Shown here: positions 12,401-26,400 of the stretch, piece after piece | Position numbering within the stretch: position 1 is the stretch's first letter | How the letters are laid out: each line of letters begins with the position of its first letter | DNA from: Echinometra lucunter | Lineage: Eukaryota > Echinodermata > Echinoidea > Camarodonta > Echinometridae | Length of the DNA: 64,000 bases | Assembly: GCA_029962745.1 (NCBI GenBank) | Contig: CM057162.1 | Location: forward strand, 10,695,243-10,759,242 | Direction: 5' to 3' | Notes under the pieces: generated by a model | The model's input: the letters and a program-made list of their open reading frames with translations, nothing else | Told to the model about the DNA's origin: nothing | The model's database searches: none | Program-made: the position numbers and the translations under genes

Positions 12401-15400
12401 ATGAATGTGGTCTCGAAAGATGGCATTGAAAAATAAAGACTATCCAGAAGGTCCCCTACAAACAAACTAACAAACAATTGCTTAATTGGACTTAACCCCA
12501 TGTAAATAATGCTAAAAAGGAATATTTTGAATCATGGAAGCAGACTAGATTGGTTGGTATATGGAAGAAGAGACTGGCTTGTTATTTATAATTATTAATA
12601 CTGACATGATCCAGAAAAGTTTATCTCATTCTAAATATTGATTTTCCTTATTCTTATCTTCCTTGCACTATTTCTTTCTGATGTAGGGGAAATTGCAGGG
12701 AATCTTCCACAAAAAACTCAGCAGACAGACTCCGGTGGTATTTCCAGTGTGCCTCAGACAAGTAAGAACATTGTTCTATCCACCCACATCAGTTTCGTAT
12801 CTTTGATTCTAATCCTCAAAATGTTATCTCTGCTCCTTTTTTATGGTTATATGTATTGACATTGCTCTGAAGCTGCACGGATCAATCAGTGAGTGGGAAA
12901 ATACGCTTGCAACGCACACAGCCAAGTATTTTGAATTCGCAGTCGGAACTTCTTTCCTTGACTTTTAAACCTTGATTTGTAAACCAAAATTAACTGTTTT
13001 ATTGATTCTTGTTTCTCATCAAACTGCCAATGCATGCTACAATACAAATAGCAATAATAATTTGTGCGTTGGTGCAAGATTTCACACTGGATGAAGGAGT
13101 GACTTCTATTCAACTCAGCTGTGCCGTGTGGAATAGAAAGTTGCTCTTTCACCTTAAAATACGAATGATGGTACCATCGCACTCATGTCTATTCGCTATT
13201 TGAATAGTATTCTTCCACGAGGTGATAAGAATGGAAATTAAAGAAAGCTGCCGTGTTACATTTTCACCTAGAGCTGTCAAGGTTCCCCTTTTCTTCAAAC
13301 ATTCAGTGTTTGATATAAATACATTGCATCACAGAAAAAAGTGAACAGTTGGAAAAATTATTGCCATCTGAGCATTTCAAAATATTTTCAGGAAATTTTC
13401 ATGCCGGTGGAAAGCCCAAAGACTCTTCTATCCAATCCTACCCAAAAATCTCAAAAGAATTCAAGCTTGAGCGAGCAAACGTAACTTTTGTGAAAGGGTG
13501 CAAAATCCAGACTTGACAAGAACGGGTATTTGTCTGGCTGGTACAAGCGAAGCGAACAGGAGTATGAACCCATTTGTGACAGGAATTATTTAAAGCCTAA
13601 TTTGATCAGCTTTTATTCTTCAAATTGGCAACACCAACATTCTTATTTTATTGCTACATTTTTCTTATAAAACGTCATGGATCTGAAATGAATATAAATT
13701 GACAGAAATTATAATGAGAAGTCAAAAAGTTGCCAATTCCCAGGGGAAAACGGTGATTTTAAACCTATCACTTTGCCAATTTAAGGATTTTAATGTTTAT
13801 TTTCCTTTTAAAAAAATTTCAGCATCAAACAACAAATATTGACGCAACCAAAATGGGCAGAGTTTGTGTAGAATTTTTTGCTCTTTCTGCTCATGCATTT
13901 GGTATGATTTTTAGGGCTTTGCATCAAAAGATATTAGGCCAAACCACAAAATGTGGACCTCTGTCACGAATGGGTTAAATGTGGAGGCGTACAATTTTTG
14001 ATATTCTGGGGGCATTCTGGCGATTTATGAGTACCGGTAGATATCACTTGTTGTGTTTATGTCATGACTATCCAATCAACATGTCATGCTTGAGTGAGCA
14101 ATTGCATACTTTATTGATTGTTTTGTAGGCCTAATGTTAATTTGTGGTATGTTTTGACATTTAAGTTGGCATAATTTGGATGCCTTTGATATGGTCATGT
14201 TGAAATATCAGTCAATCAATCATTGAAAAATAGGTCAATCCATCTTTTCATCATTCAGAAAAGCAGTTAATCAATCATAAACTCATTCGATCCAAAAGAC
14301 GTGGAATGGCACAGATGAAAAATCGCATTATGCAATCCAAATGCGTAACTTTCATGAATGTAACAAAGATTTGATCATTTCTTGATGGAAGATACTTCAT
14401 ATTTTGTCAGTTATATTTAGTTCAGTTCAGTTCAGTTTCAGTTTATTTTCATATTTCACATAAATGATGATACATGCATGCAAGTGAGAAAAAATACATA
14501 AATAATATATGAATGACATCATAAATAAGACGATTCATAATACAAAGGGGGAAATTGGAACATACAAAGACGTAGACCTTAATATATTTACCTTGTTCTT
14601 TCATTTGGCATTTGGAAGAAAGACAAAATCATGTTTCTTTGTATTTTATCATTGAAGTAAACAGGAATGGTCATGAAATTTACATGTTTGTAATGCAGAT
14701 TGCAGTTATTCATTTCTGTCAACTCACGTGTCTTTGGAATTGAATGAGTGCATGATCTGTTGGTTGTTTTTCTGACTGATTGATTGGCTTATTTAATGAT
14801 TAATTGAATGACTGACTGACTAGCTGATGTTGCTTGGTCTGCATGACTTCATGCTAGTATTTCTTTATCCAAAATATCTGATATCCAAAATATGCCAGTT
14901 TTCATGTTAAGAACTTTTCCTAAGATGAATATTACAAAACAATCAGTAAAGTATGCAATTGCTCACTCAAGTATGACATGTTATAACATAACACAACAGT
15001 GGATATCCACCCATTAATCGCCAGAAAGCCCTCAGAATATTAAAATTGTACGCCTCCACAGTTAACACTACTGTCTGCTTCGCTGATAGCAACCAGTACA
15101 ACAAAAACCAATTCTTGTGAGGTCTGGATTTTGCACCCTTTTAGAAAAATTACTTTTGCTCACTCAAGCATGAATTATTTTGAGATTTTTTGGTAGGATT
15201 GGATAGAAGAGTCTTTGGGCTTTCCCACCGGTATGAAAATTTTCTGAAAATATTTTGAAATGCTCAGATGGCAATTATTTTCCAACTGTTCACTTTTTTT
15301 CTTGGACACATTGTATACTTCCTCAAAATCTCATGTCTTATTTTGAAAAAGATAAATTGTGAAAATGTTGACTCCATATGTGAATGCTTACTCCTCAGTC

Positions 15401-18400
15401 TTGACCTATTCACCCAATGTTTGTGTCAGGTATCTTCCTCTTATGCAAATGAACAAAACATTAAACCGCACACACACACTAAACTCAGTGCAAATACTTG
15501 GTGAATTTGCCAGATTTTCCATTAAGGAATGATGAAATAATACAAAAATATATCCTCATAAAAAGAGGAAGTTTGTACAAAAAAAAAACCCTAACAAAAC
15601 ATGCGGTGTCAATTGACATTTGTGCTCTAGGCAGACCAGCTATACATGTAGATCTTGTTTGTGTTTCTTTGAAAATTGATGAATCCTGAACATTTTCTTT
15701 TGTTGTTGTTCTGTTTCCATGAATGGCACAGAAGAAATTTTGACCTGCAGATTTGTTGATATGAAAATTATTCTGTCAATTCAATTCATATTGGATGGAT
15801 ATTTCAAGTATCTTGAAAGAGTAAGATTAGTGACATATAGCTGCATAATAGGGTGTGGAAGACTTCTATCTTTTGAGAAAAAAAAGGACCTTCGTACCCA
15901 TGACTATCTTTTGCAATGTGTTGTACTGTGTAGTTTTAGATACATGTAGCTTTTTTGTATTTTTATTTGTGTGTGAAGTGTTGTACTACTCCTATCCGTA
16001 TTTACGGTTTGTAATTCATGTCACACTGGTGATCTAACTCATCTCCTTAAATCATATGTGTGATTCTTTTATTTTGTCATCTCTTTGACTTACACATTTA
16101 TGCGTAGATGGGACTGCAGTGAGAACGAGGAAAAGAATTCGCCATTCCTGGCCTGAAGTTTCAGTCAAGCTGGGCCAAGACGTGACATATAATTGTTTTC
16201 CACGTATGTGATGTATAATCCTTTGCACTTTTAATTCTCTTTTTTTTTTTCTATTTAATTTCTGCTTTGTTCAGTTTATTCTGCTGTTACCTCATAGGCT
16301 CAAATTCTCATTAGTCATTCTTAGTATACCATAAATGTGGTCTGATTTAAGCCTCCACTATGGTCTAGAGTAAGCATATAGTTTCATACTGCCCATAATC
16401 AAATATGATAAATGCTGTGCATGTAATAAAGTATTATAGCAAAATGTTTAAAGCAGGAAAATGTTAGAAAAACCACACTACACTGTAGTGGTAAACATGC
16501 ATGTGAGAAGGAAAAAAAATGCTATGAAATACACACATGTACCAGCATGAAATATACATATGGGTAGACATACAGGCGGGGGGGGGGGGGGGGGGCTCTT
16601 TTTCCCCCCTGCCATTCGTTTTCTCGTCATTTCTGCTCTTTTCAACAAACATTTGATTTTGTAATAGAAGTTTCTGGATTCTGTTGGGTAAGATTTTTTA
16701 CTTCATCACCAAAGCTGCAAATTTCTTATATATTTGTCACATGTACATTGTGCTGTCATGTAGCTGATTATAAAGCATCCTTCAAATTCTGGTCCAAGAG
16801 GATACATTGATTGTAAAAACATCAGCAATCTATTTCCATTCATGTAAGGCTTGGCAGAAATTCAATACCACATGAAAATATAAGGTGTTGAAATGTCTTT
16901 AATATTCATGCAGAGCTTTTTCTTTTCACTATCTAGACATTCTTTCTGAATTGGAGCCTGACATTTCGAAAATATTCCTTTTCAGTCCAATTTTAGTGGA
17001 GTTTTCTTCTTTCTTTCATTATTTATTCATTTGATTATTATTTAGTTTTTCTTTTGTTACTATTTAAGTCTCTTTTAGAGAAGAGAGTTAGTGCACAATA
17101 AAAACTCCTACTAACTGAGAGTTTGTGATTCATACCTTTGTTTATTAACATATTTTGCTAATGATCAGTGATCAGTATAGATGTGTAGCTGATCTAGGTG
17201 CTAATCGGACTTTACTGATAAAGATAAGGGCCAGTATACAATTCAATACATGGATTGAGCATGTAAATTACTTACATGTAACATTTTACTTGAAAATGCT
17301 TCAACTTCCATTCAAACCACTACCAAGTATAATCTTTGGCAAGCTGACTTTAAGGCAAAATACTCACTTTTAACCATCGTTATGTCAAACTATCAATAAA
17401 GGCATCACATTGAATGGTAGAATGGAGATTATACTGATCTTGAATTTGAAAAAAAAATAAAAATTAGTTCTTAGCCAGAAAGCTGACCCATTCCCCCTTC
17501 CTTTGTTTTTTTGTTATTTGAAGACTCTTTTCATGGAAATGTCACATAGGTATATTTCTGTAATACTGATAACAAATTTTCTGACTGAACATAGGGTAGC
17601 ATTTATATAGCAGTCTGTGGAATAATGTATGTGCAAGTACATCGGTCCTGTTTGCATATTTAATGTAATAAATGTAACAGCACCTAAAGAATGGAACAAT
17701 ATCCACTCTTTATCAAATCAGCAATCTAAGAAGTTCTTGAGAATGTATATCTCTTCCTGGAATAGTTAGTTAATGCTCTCTTTATTTCTTTCAAACGTTT
17801 TATGCTGTATATTTCTATATTGTATATTTTCATTTGTGTAAATGCCCATTATTGAGAGCATATAAGACAAACACATTTAGTAGTAGAAGTAGTAGTGGTA
17901 GTAGAAGGCAGTTAATGAGACCAAGTTTTTTTTTTCTCTCTCTATCTCTTTTTCAGATGAACATTTCAGTTTTGCCTTCAAAGAAGTGATATTCAGAGAA
18001 GAGAAGATACAAGAAGATGATGATGATGAAGACTTACCAGGTAATGACAGTTTGTTTTATTTTCTCATTTTATGCCTTGGTCAGGGTCCCTGTTTCATAA
18101 AAACTTGTTATCAGTAACAAATTGCAGTAGCATTTATAAGCTACTAAATCCCTTGCATCTGATTGGCTGAGAACAGATTTGTCATAGGGCGTGTTTAACG
18201 GGGGAACTCGTTTTCTAGAAATTAGAGATGGGTACTTGAGTCACGAACACAAATTGCACTCACAACGGGTGGTCTCTCTGGATATCGTGTTCATTGTCGC
18301 GATCTGAGTTCCCGAAACCCTCAAGCCCATGCCCAGCTGCAAGGTGACCCGGCAGTAAAGGTCAAATCTGGCAGGCTAATTACTTTTTAGGAGTTTGAAG

Positions 18401-21400
18401 TTCCAGAACGAAATGCAACCAAAGTCGCATTGTGTTTATTGCCATGACTTGAGTAGCCGATCTCGTTCAACAGGTAATCAAATCCTCCTTTTTTTTGCGA
18501 AACTCAAGTCCGGTACACTAGTTTGGTAATCAAGTTGCCGGTGTGTTTATTGAGGGTAACAGGTAAGCTAGTTCTGAACTTGGGTCGCTTATTAACCCTC
18601 TGTTACCCTCAATAAACACACCCATAGAAATGTGGCAGTCGTTACTGATAATAAATTTTATGGAACGGGGCCCAAATCTGTTATTATTTCTGTGTAGCAC
18701 AGCCACCAAGGTTGCAAGGTTGCTGCAAGGTTGTAGGTTAGGATAAGCGTTAAGGCTTTGTGACGCGACAAATCCCCATCACATTTTTGTTGTTCATGTA
18801 TGGCGCAACAAACCATGCCACGTATGTTAATGAATGCGTATCTACATATCAGTGCTTAAATTAAAAATCTATATGTTTAGAGTTGCAAAGACAATCTCAT
18901 GACTTCATATTTTGCCCTGATTCTTCAACACTTTGATTGGTCCACAGCCTTTTGCCACCCGGAAGCAAAATTATGTCTCTTGCCTCATCTCCACCCCCCC
19001 CCCCCCCCCCCCCCCTCTTAGTCCATTTACTCACTACACAAAATGTCTTTGGGTTTGTCACGTCATATCTAGACAAGCCTCTACAGGGTTTAGTGCAGTG
19101 TTTGTTCATGAGTTAAAGGTCACTACTTGGTTAGTGTACAAAACTGACGTGGAGCAGATGTCACCTAAGCATGTATCATATACCCACAACATTGTCATTT
19201 CTTCACTCTCACATAGTGTCTCTTGGCAAGACATGTCATGTATGTTTGCGGACCCATTGGAAGGCATTCCTCCAATGCTGTCTGTGTGCATTGGTTTGGT
19301 GGTTGAACAGCTGAGCCAGGGTAATATTGATCACCCCTTGAACCTACCTTGGTGGATATTGGTGCTATAAAAGTATCCAATATTGTATCACATATTAGGA
19401 CCTTGAGAAATATCGATTGGTGTGGGTGCTATGGACTGTCCTATTGATGCTTGTTGACAAGGAATGTAGGGTTGGAGCTTGTCTATGAGAAGCCCACCAT
19501 CTTCTACAATTCAAGGAAATTCTTCAAGTTTGAAAGCTGGAAATTTCAGATCACCATTCCTGAGGTTATGCCATATGTTGCTATTTAATTTTGTGATCAA
19601 TTTTTTTTCTTCCTCTTTCGTTTTATTACAGAAATCAGTTTTGTTCCATCATCAGAGCCGACCTTGCCAGCCAAGAGGGAGAAATCATCTCACAAGAGAT
19701 CAGCAAAGGCAGCAAAAGCGCTGCATAGCAAAAAATATGATAAGAAAGCATCGGTACTTACGGAGCAGAGGGGCAAAAACACCCCTGTCTCTTCACCTGG
19801 TCACGTTGAAGATAAGAAGGACAAACTAAAAGAGGGGCGGAGTTCTCCCCTCATCACGTTAGCTGTGTCTTCTCTCAAGAAGCCAGGAGTGATCAAGGAA
19901 AGGAAACTTTTACCGAGCGTTGTGACCAGTGGAGGTGCTACCGCAGTGTCACAAGGCCCCACCATGCGTGCACCTGTAACTATAATACAACCAGGAGTGC
20001 AGGCTCCCTTAGACAAGGGTCCCTCGCAGCAGAGCTCAGGTTCATCAAACTTTGTACAGATTGTAAATACTCCCCAGGATGGGAGAAGCACACCAACTCA
20101 TTCAAGCCTTGTCACTGTGTTGCCCCCTACTCCACCAAATGAACCAGTGGTAATACAGCCCATGCCCAAAGCTGTGTCTCAAGTTATGCCAAAGGGACTG
20201 ACTGGACAGCTACCTGCCCACAGTGTGCAGGTGGTCCTGAAGCAGGTTTCTGTCCAATCACCTAAACTGCAGGGTGTTGGTGCAAGCCCTTTAGTATCGC
20301 CGGCCATCCAGGTCATGAAATCATCGCAGATGCTCACCCCACCGATCGACAAGCGTATTGCCCCTGTATCATCTGCTGGGAAACCAGAACTGCCCCAGAA
20401 GAAATCAGAACAAGCTTTGGAGAAATCCAAAGAACCTCCTGGGGAATTAGAACAACCCCCTTCAAAACCAGGCCAGCCTCCTGGGAAAGCAGTAGAACAT
20501 TCTGCAAAAATACCCTCAGAGAAGCCCCAAGAGAAATTTTCTGATGCATCGACCAAGAATACAAGCAGTACAGTAGACTCCATTGAAGATTCCCCAGAAG
20601 CCCCTGGGAAGCCCCCAGTTGCCATAGAAACAGATGAGACGATAAAAGTTAGAGAAGATGAAGAGGAGATAGATGTTGTGGAGATGATGAAGCCTTCCCA
20701 AGATGAGACAGACTCACAACTTGAAGTCGCTGAATCAAAAGTAGAGATGAGAGAAGATACAAAAGAAGGTAAGACAAGGATGGAACGGACATTGTAGTGG
20801 ATCCAAGTATGGTACGGAGGTAAAAAAAAATTGGGGGGATGGGCAATTTCACCCTTGGTGGAGCTCAAATAGCTCCCTCAGATGCTTAAAACTCAATTCT
20901 TTACGGCAATCATTTTTTTCAGAGTCACTCTCACCTTGGCTCGAAAAATAGACAATAAATTCACGAATCATGATCTGGGAGCAGTAGAATAACATTTCTT
21001 GGAACAACATACATTAGTGTATCATATCAATACTCGATTAAATATACTCTCAAGGAGAAAATTGGGATATTAGCAATCGAAATTCAATAGCTCCCTTGGG
21101 CCTAAAAAGTTGTCCACGGGAGCTAGTTTTCTTCTCAGAGATAGCTCCCGTGGGAAAAAAGTATTTTTAACCCTGATTGGTACACGTATGTTCACTGTAT
21201 GAAGCATGGATGAAATTATGAAATATTTGAAATTATTAAAAGGAGTTGGTGTTACCAAATGCATAAGCTAGCAAACTGCACTGATTTTTTTTTAGCTAAT
21301 CCGTTTGGAGGAATCTGTCCGATAGTAGAGTTACATAGTAGTGTAGTCTTGTTTTAGCCTGTGACAGATAGTTGTATAATTGATTGATTGTTTTTCCTTT

Positions 21401-23211
21401 ATGAGTTTTTTTGTTTTTTAAAGACATAGGTTAACATTGTTGTGAGTTTTAAAAATCTTGTTTTGTTACTTGAAAATGGGATAAACGTAAGGGTTATAGT
21501 GTAAAAATACCAGTCTGAAAGTTTCAAAGTATAATATCAACAGGAAGTATTTTTAAATATAAAAAATGTGAACCAATGTTTGAAAAATATACGAGGAAGG
21601 GTTGCACAGAATAGACGTAAGGAGTGCGCATGCGCGTATGACTCACCTTACTGTACTGTGTGTATTGGCGTATCACACGGTGGGAGGCACAGACTGGCAT
21701 TTTCAAACTCAAGCAAAGTGGTCCTCTTAGTGATTGTCTCGTGAGACGAAGGATAATAAAATCGCCGTTTGCCTCTAGCTTACACTGTTTCATTCCAAAT
21801 TATGGTTGGTTTCAGGGTTTTTTAGTACAAAAAAAGTACTCATACACATGTTTCATCTTAGTTTGAGAATTTTTTAAATCAGCTACTCACAGAGTTAGCC
21901 AATGCCTTTAAATCTAAAGAAATAGACTCAAATACCATATCTTAAACTAAGGTTTCATTCATTATTTTAAGATTCTGTTTAGGTTTAATTTACCTTAATT
22001 TTTCTGATTTAAATCTTTTCTTAGTCTTGTCTTCCATGAAGAGGAAAGCGCCCTCCAGCCCATGTTCGACGCTTCTCAAGATCAAATGTGAGAAGATTGA
22101 TGCTGTTGTGCGAATCAACAAGACAAACGAAGACCTCTATAGAGCTGGTAATTAGTGCAGTTCTCTGATTTCCTCTCCCCTTTAATTCATAAACTCATCA
22201 ATTTTGATATTTCTACCAGTCATCAGGAGAAATATAAATATCAAAAACCATAAACTAGTTCAAAGAGTGAAGACTTACCTTCATCTGTGATAACAGTATA
22301 CATGTAGAGTAGCCGTACAAATCAAATGGGATATTGCCACATCCAGTCTTTCGACAGATAATGGTATGTTTTGACATTGCATACCCACACTGATTTAAAT
22401 CTTTCCATCTCTTCTTTTTGTGACCTCTCCAATCTCAATTTCTGTCTTCTTATGTGAGTTTACTAAACTGTTTGGACTAAATGTATTTGTTCCTGTCTGC
22501 CTCATTTATTTCTCTGACCAGAGGTTTTTTTTCTTCCTGTCCCTGTACATTTCATGTTCATTTATGTTTGTTTTTTTTCTCCCTAATTTCTGTGTATTAG
22601 AAAATTTTTTAAGTTTTAAGGATGAATTCATTTTATTTAAATTCCAGTTTTATTATGGAGTTAAGCTTGAATGAACTGTTAGGTAAAATGTACCGGTGCC
22701 TTTTTCTTTTGTTTGTTAGATATTGAATCCACATATTGGTAACTTCTTTAAACAAAAAAAAGAAGAAGAAGAAGAAGAAAAGAGCACAGAGTACAGAGTA
22801 TATGTCTGAAAGGCTGAAATATGTAGGGGCAGAGCTGAACTTAAAAAAAAAGAATAATAATTTTTAATAATAATAATTTTTGAGATCCATGTAGAGAGAC
22901 TATTCCTTGCATTCTTTGATCTATGATGAAACTCTCTCTTCAATCTTTGTGTTGTATCTCTTTCCTGCTTTTTCTTCTTCTGCTCTCTATCATTCCTTCT
23001 CATTTTCACCTCTCCTGTATTCCATCTGTTGTGATTTATCTTTTTCACACTGCATCAGTCTGTCGTTTCTCTCCATCTTTCTCTTCCTTGAACTACCATC
23101 ATCTCTCTCTCTCTCTCCCTTTTTCTCATCTTTATATCCCTTTCCCCTGTGCTCAGTTTTCACTTCCATTTTCATCCCATATACATGTACCTACCTTGGG
23201 TTTTCCTTTGT

Positions 23212-23243
<32 letters not shown>

Positions 23244-23453
23244 GCTCTCTTCCTCATCTTTATATCCCCTTCCCCTGTGCTTAGTTTTCACTTCCATTTT
23301 CATCCCATATACATGGACCTACCTTGGGTTTTCCTTTGTTCTCTCTCTCTCTCTCTCTCTCTCTCCCTCGCTCTCTTTCTCATCTTTATATCCCCTTCCC
23401 CTGTGCTCAGTTTTCACTTCCATTTTTATCCCAAACCTTGGGTTTTCCTTTGT

Positions 23454-23485
<32 letters not shown>

Positions 23486-26400
23486 ATCTTTATATCCCCA
23501 TCTCCCTTCTATACTCAGTTTTCACTTCCATATTCATCCCTTTTACCTGTACTGTCCCTTCATTCTTCTTTTGTACTCTCTCTCTCTATTTCTCATCTTT
23601 ATTTCCCCCTCTCCCTCTGTACTCAGTTTTCACTTCCATATTCATCCCTTTTACCTGCACTGTCCCTTCATTCTTCTTTTCTACTCTCTCTCTTTCTTCA
23701 CCACCCCCCCCCCCCCTTTCCACTACATGGCATGTTAAGCCTGCAGTTTAGACATAGGTATCACAAGTCATGTAGTTTAGAACAACTTCATGCAGCTTAA
23801 GATAGCAGAATAGGCTTCTTTAAACAATCATAATGATGGATTATACACAGCTGTAGATATCCAAAATGGCTTCTATTTTATACATACTTTGTGACAAAGC
23901 AGGAATTTAGTTGGTCATAAAGTTAACAAAAATGACTTGAATAATGATGCAAAACCTTCAATTATGTTGTTTACAGAGGGAAGCCAAGAAAAGCGTTCTG
24001 TTCAGGCCCGTAGGAATTCTCGCTCAGGTGGGTTCCAGTAAACCCGTTCACATATTTCATCCCTGCTGCAAAGATTTTGGATTCAGATCTTTCAATGGAG
24101 ATTTAAGTGTCCATCCTTAGTTCATTCAATAACTTTTGGAGGGGCCAAAATCTTGATTTTAAAAAGTATTGAAATATGTCAAATTGCATCAAATAGAATT
24201 CTTTAACAAAATAATTCATTTGTATTAAAGTTAAGTGGCTTCTGTCGTTAATTGTAGAATTTGTTGAGAAATTAGCCCCAAACTAGACTTTATTTAATGT
24301 TTGTACAAAAATGCAGAGCATGAATTTCCTTAGTACACTTCTTGTGCACTACATGTTAATGGCCAACATCATGACCTTTCCACAATTCATAAGCTTGCCT
24401 TATTATTATTGCCAAATCAGTGAAAACGCAACCATTTAAGCATGATTTATGCCAGATTGATGTTAGCTTTATTATCATGACAGTACTCTTGAGTGTATTG
24501 CCCTCTCAGGGCTGAATTTTTCTTTTTATTTTAATACCAAGAAATATTGAGAAAATCTGAAGAAAATTCATGCAATGTTTCCAGATGTTGATGTTACTTT
24601 GGTTCCAAATTTTAGAGCCAAATGTTTCCCCATGTATAAAGGAACTTGTACGTAAATCAGAAATTTTAGCTATTTACATGTACATGTAGTTGAAATTCAT
24701 TTCTTTTTATTTCTGATCATGTTCTGTCTGTCTCTGTTTTTCAACATGTACATGCACTACATCACAATTTGTTCTAATTTATCGTCTGATGCCCTTTGTC
24801 TGTAGATTGTGTTCTATATAAGACTCCTTTTTCTGGATTAACCCATTCGTGACAGAGGAAAATAAGCATTAAAATCCTTAAATTGGCAATGTGATAGAAA
24901 GTTTAAAATCACTCCTTTCTCCTGCAAATTGGTAACTTTTTGACCTCTGATCATACTTTTTGTCAATTTATTTTTATTTCAGATGCATGATGTTTTATAA
25001 GAAAAATGTAGCAATAAAATAAAAAATGTTGGTGTTGCCAATTTGAAGAAAAAAAGCTGATCAAATTAGGCTTCAAATAATTCCCGTCACAGATGGGTTA
25101 ATGATGCCAAAATTCATTGTGGCATTATCTCCTCCACAGTTACAACCAGTTATTATTAACTCTTACAGTGCCGATGGCACATATATGTGCCCAAGAGACT
25201 TCACATTTTTAATCGACCAGTACTCCACTGGATATGGTCATGAAAATATGACAAAGTTTAGAGGATAAATATAGCATTTAAAATATCTATCAATCACTCT
25301 ATGCTACCATAGGATATTTTTAGAAAACTGCAGATTTTGGAAAGGATCCATTCTTATTTTAGCATAAAACAATAGCAAACAATGAAAAGGGAAAGGTCTG
25401 GAGGGAAGCTCATTTCTATTCCCAAATATGGAAATATTTGGTATCTTTTGAAAGGGTAATATATTTTCTACAACTTTTGTGTACAAGTTATGTGTAGTGT
25501 GTACAGAAATTACTGTTGAAGACTTACGGGCATTTGAAAACCAAGCATTGTTTGTGATTTGGTAGAATTTGGGAAAAACCCCTTGATACCGTAAGAGTTA
25601 ATGATGGCACTATTGAGATGGTAAAGAATTACAAGTATCTCGGCACCATAATTGATAACAAACTCGGCCTGATACCTCAAGCAAATGTCACACTCTCAAA
25701 AGGTTAAAGTAGAATGTTCTTCCTAAAGAAGTTAAGGTCTGCACATGTTGAAAAAACAATGTTTTTAGGGCTTTTCTACAAAGCAGTGGTTGAGAGCATT
25801 CTCCTTTTCAGCAGTATAGTTTCAGGTAGAAAGGAAGATATTCAGAAATTACAATCGCGAAAAAAGCAACATGTAGCAGGCATGCAGTAGGATGACAGGG
25901 GCGAGGAGAAGTGTGAATGACTTGGAAATAGGATTTTGGAGAAAGTGCATGAAATTCTAATCGACCAAAACCACACACTATTCAATAACTACCAATTCAT
26001 GAGATCAGCTACATGTCTATTCATCTATTAACCCTGACCAGGTTATTATTCACCCCCCCCCCCCCCCCCCCCCCAGGATCTCGGGCATCGATCGCGCAAA
26101 AAATTGCACACGTTACCTGAGCCGTAATCTACCAAACTATTTATTAAAAATTGAACTTTTCCTTTTTATTTATTTTACATCAATTAATAATGCTAATTTA
26201 TGCATGAGATCATACATGTACATTTTGCTCTATTAAAATCAGAAAACAAAGCCCCTAGAATCCCAATTTTGGGTGTAAATATTCTTTGTAGCATTCCTTA
26301 CAATGTACTTGAAAAGAAACTCTGGTATCAAAATTAATTTCTCATGTATTCTATTGTTTTTTAAATTTTCTTATATATTCCTTTGTTGTTCCTTATGTTT

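Larger units (their letters stand above)
13318..15318. mobile_element. Large foldback element in gene 1 intron 4
   Basis: The left arm (about 13318-13564 plus 13979-14113) and the right arm (about 14946-15318) are inverted copies. They share words such as GCATTTCAAAATATTTTCAG and GCAAAATCCAGAC. The left arm is split by a 406-bp TTAA element at 13569-13974; the right arm keeps the uninterrupted site. The loop (14114-14945) is unrelated AT-rich DNA and contains what looks like a reversed LINE 3' end (TTCAGTTCAGTTCAG, about 14418). No protein is encoded. Confidence 0.75.

Noticed and set aside
18933..19370. 145-codon frame with a Pro run
   Set aside because: Built on a C tract in intron 6, with no matching splice sites and no known similarity.
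20179..20868. 229-codon minus-strand frame
   Set aside because: Antisense of exon 7, whose plus-strand phase and splice sites fit the gene.
22907..23800. Ser/Leu/Phe-rich frames of 125-271 codons in three frames
   Set aside because: All three frames are open because of the polypyrimidine minisatellite.
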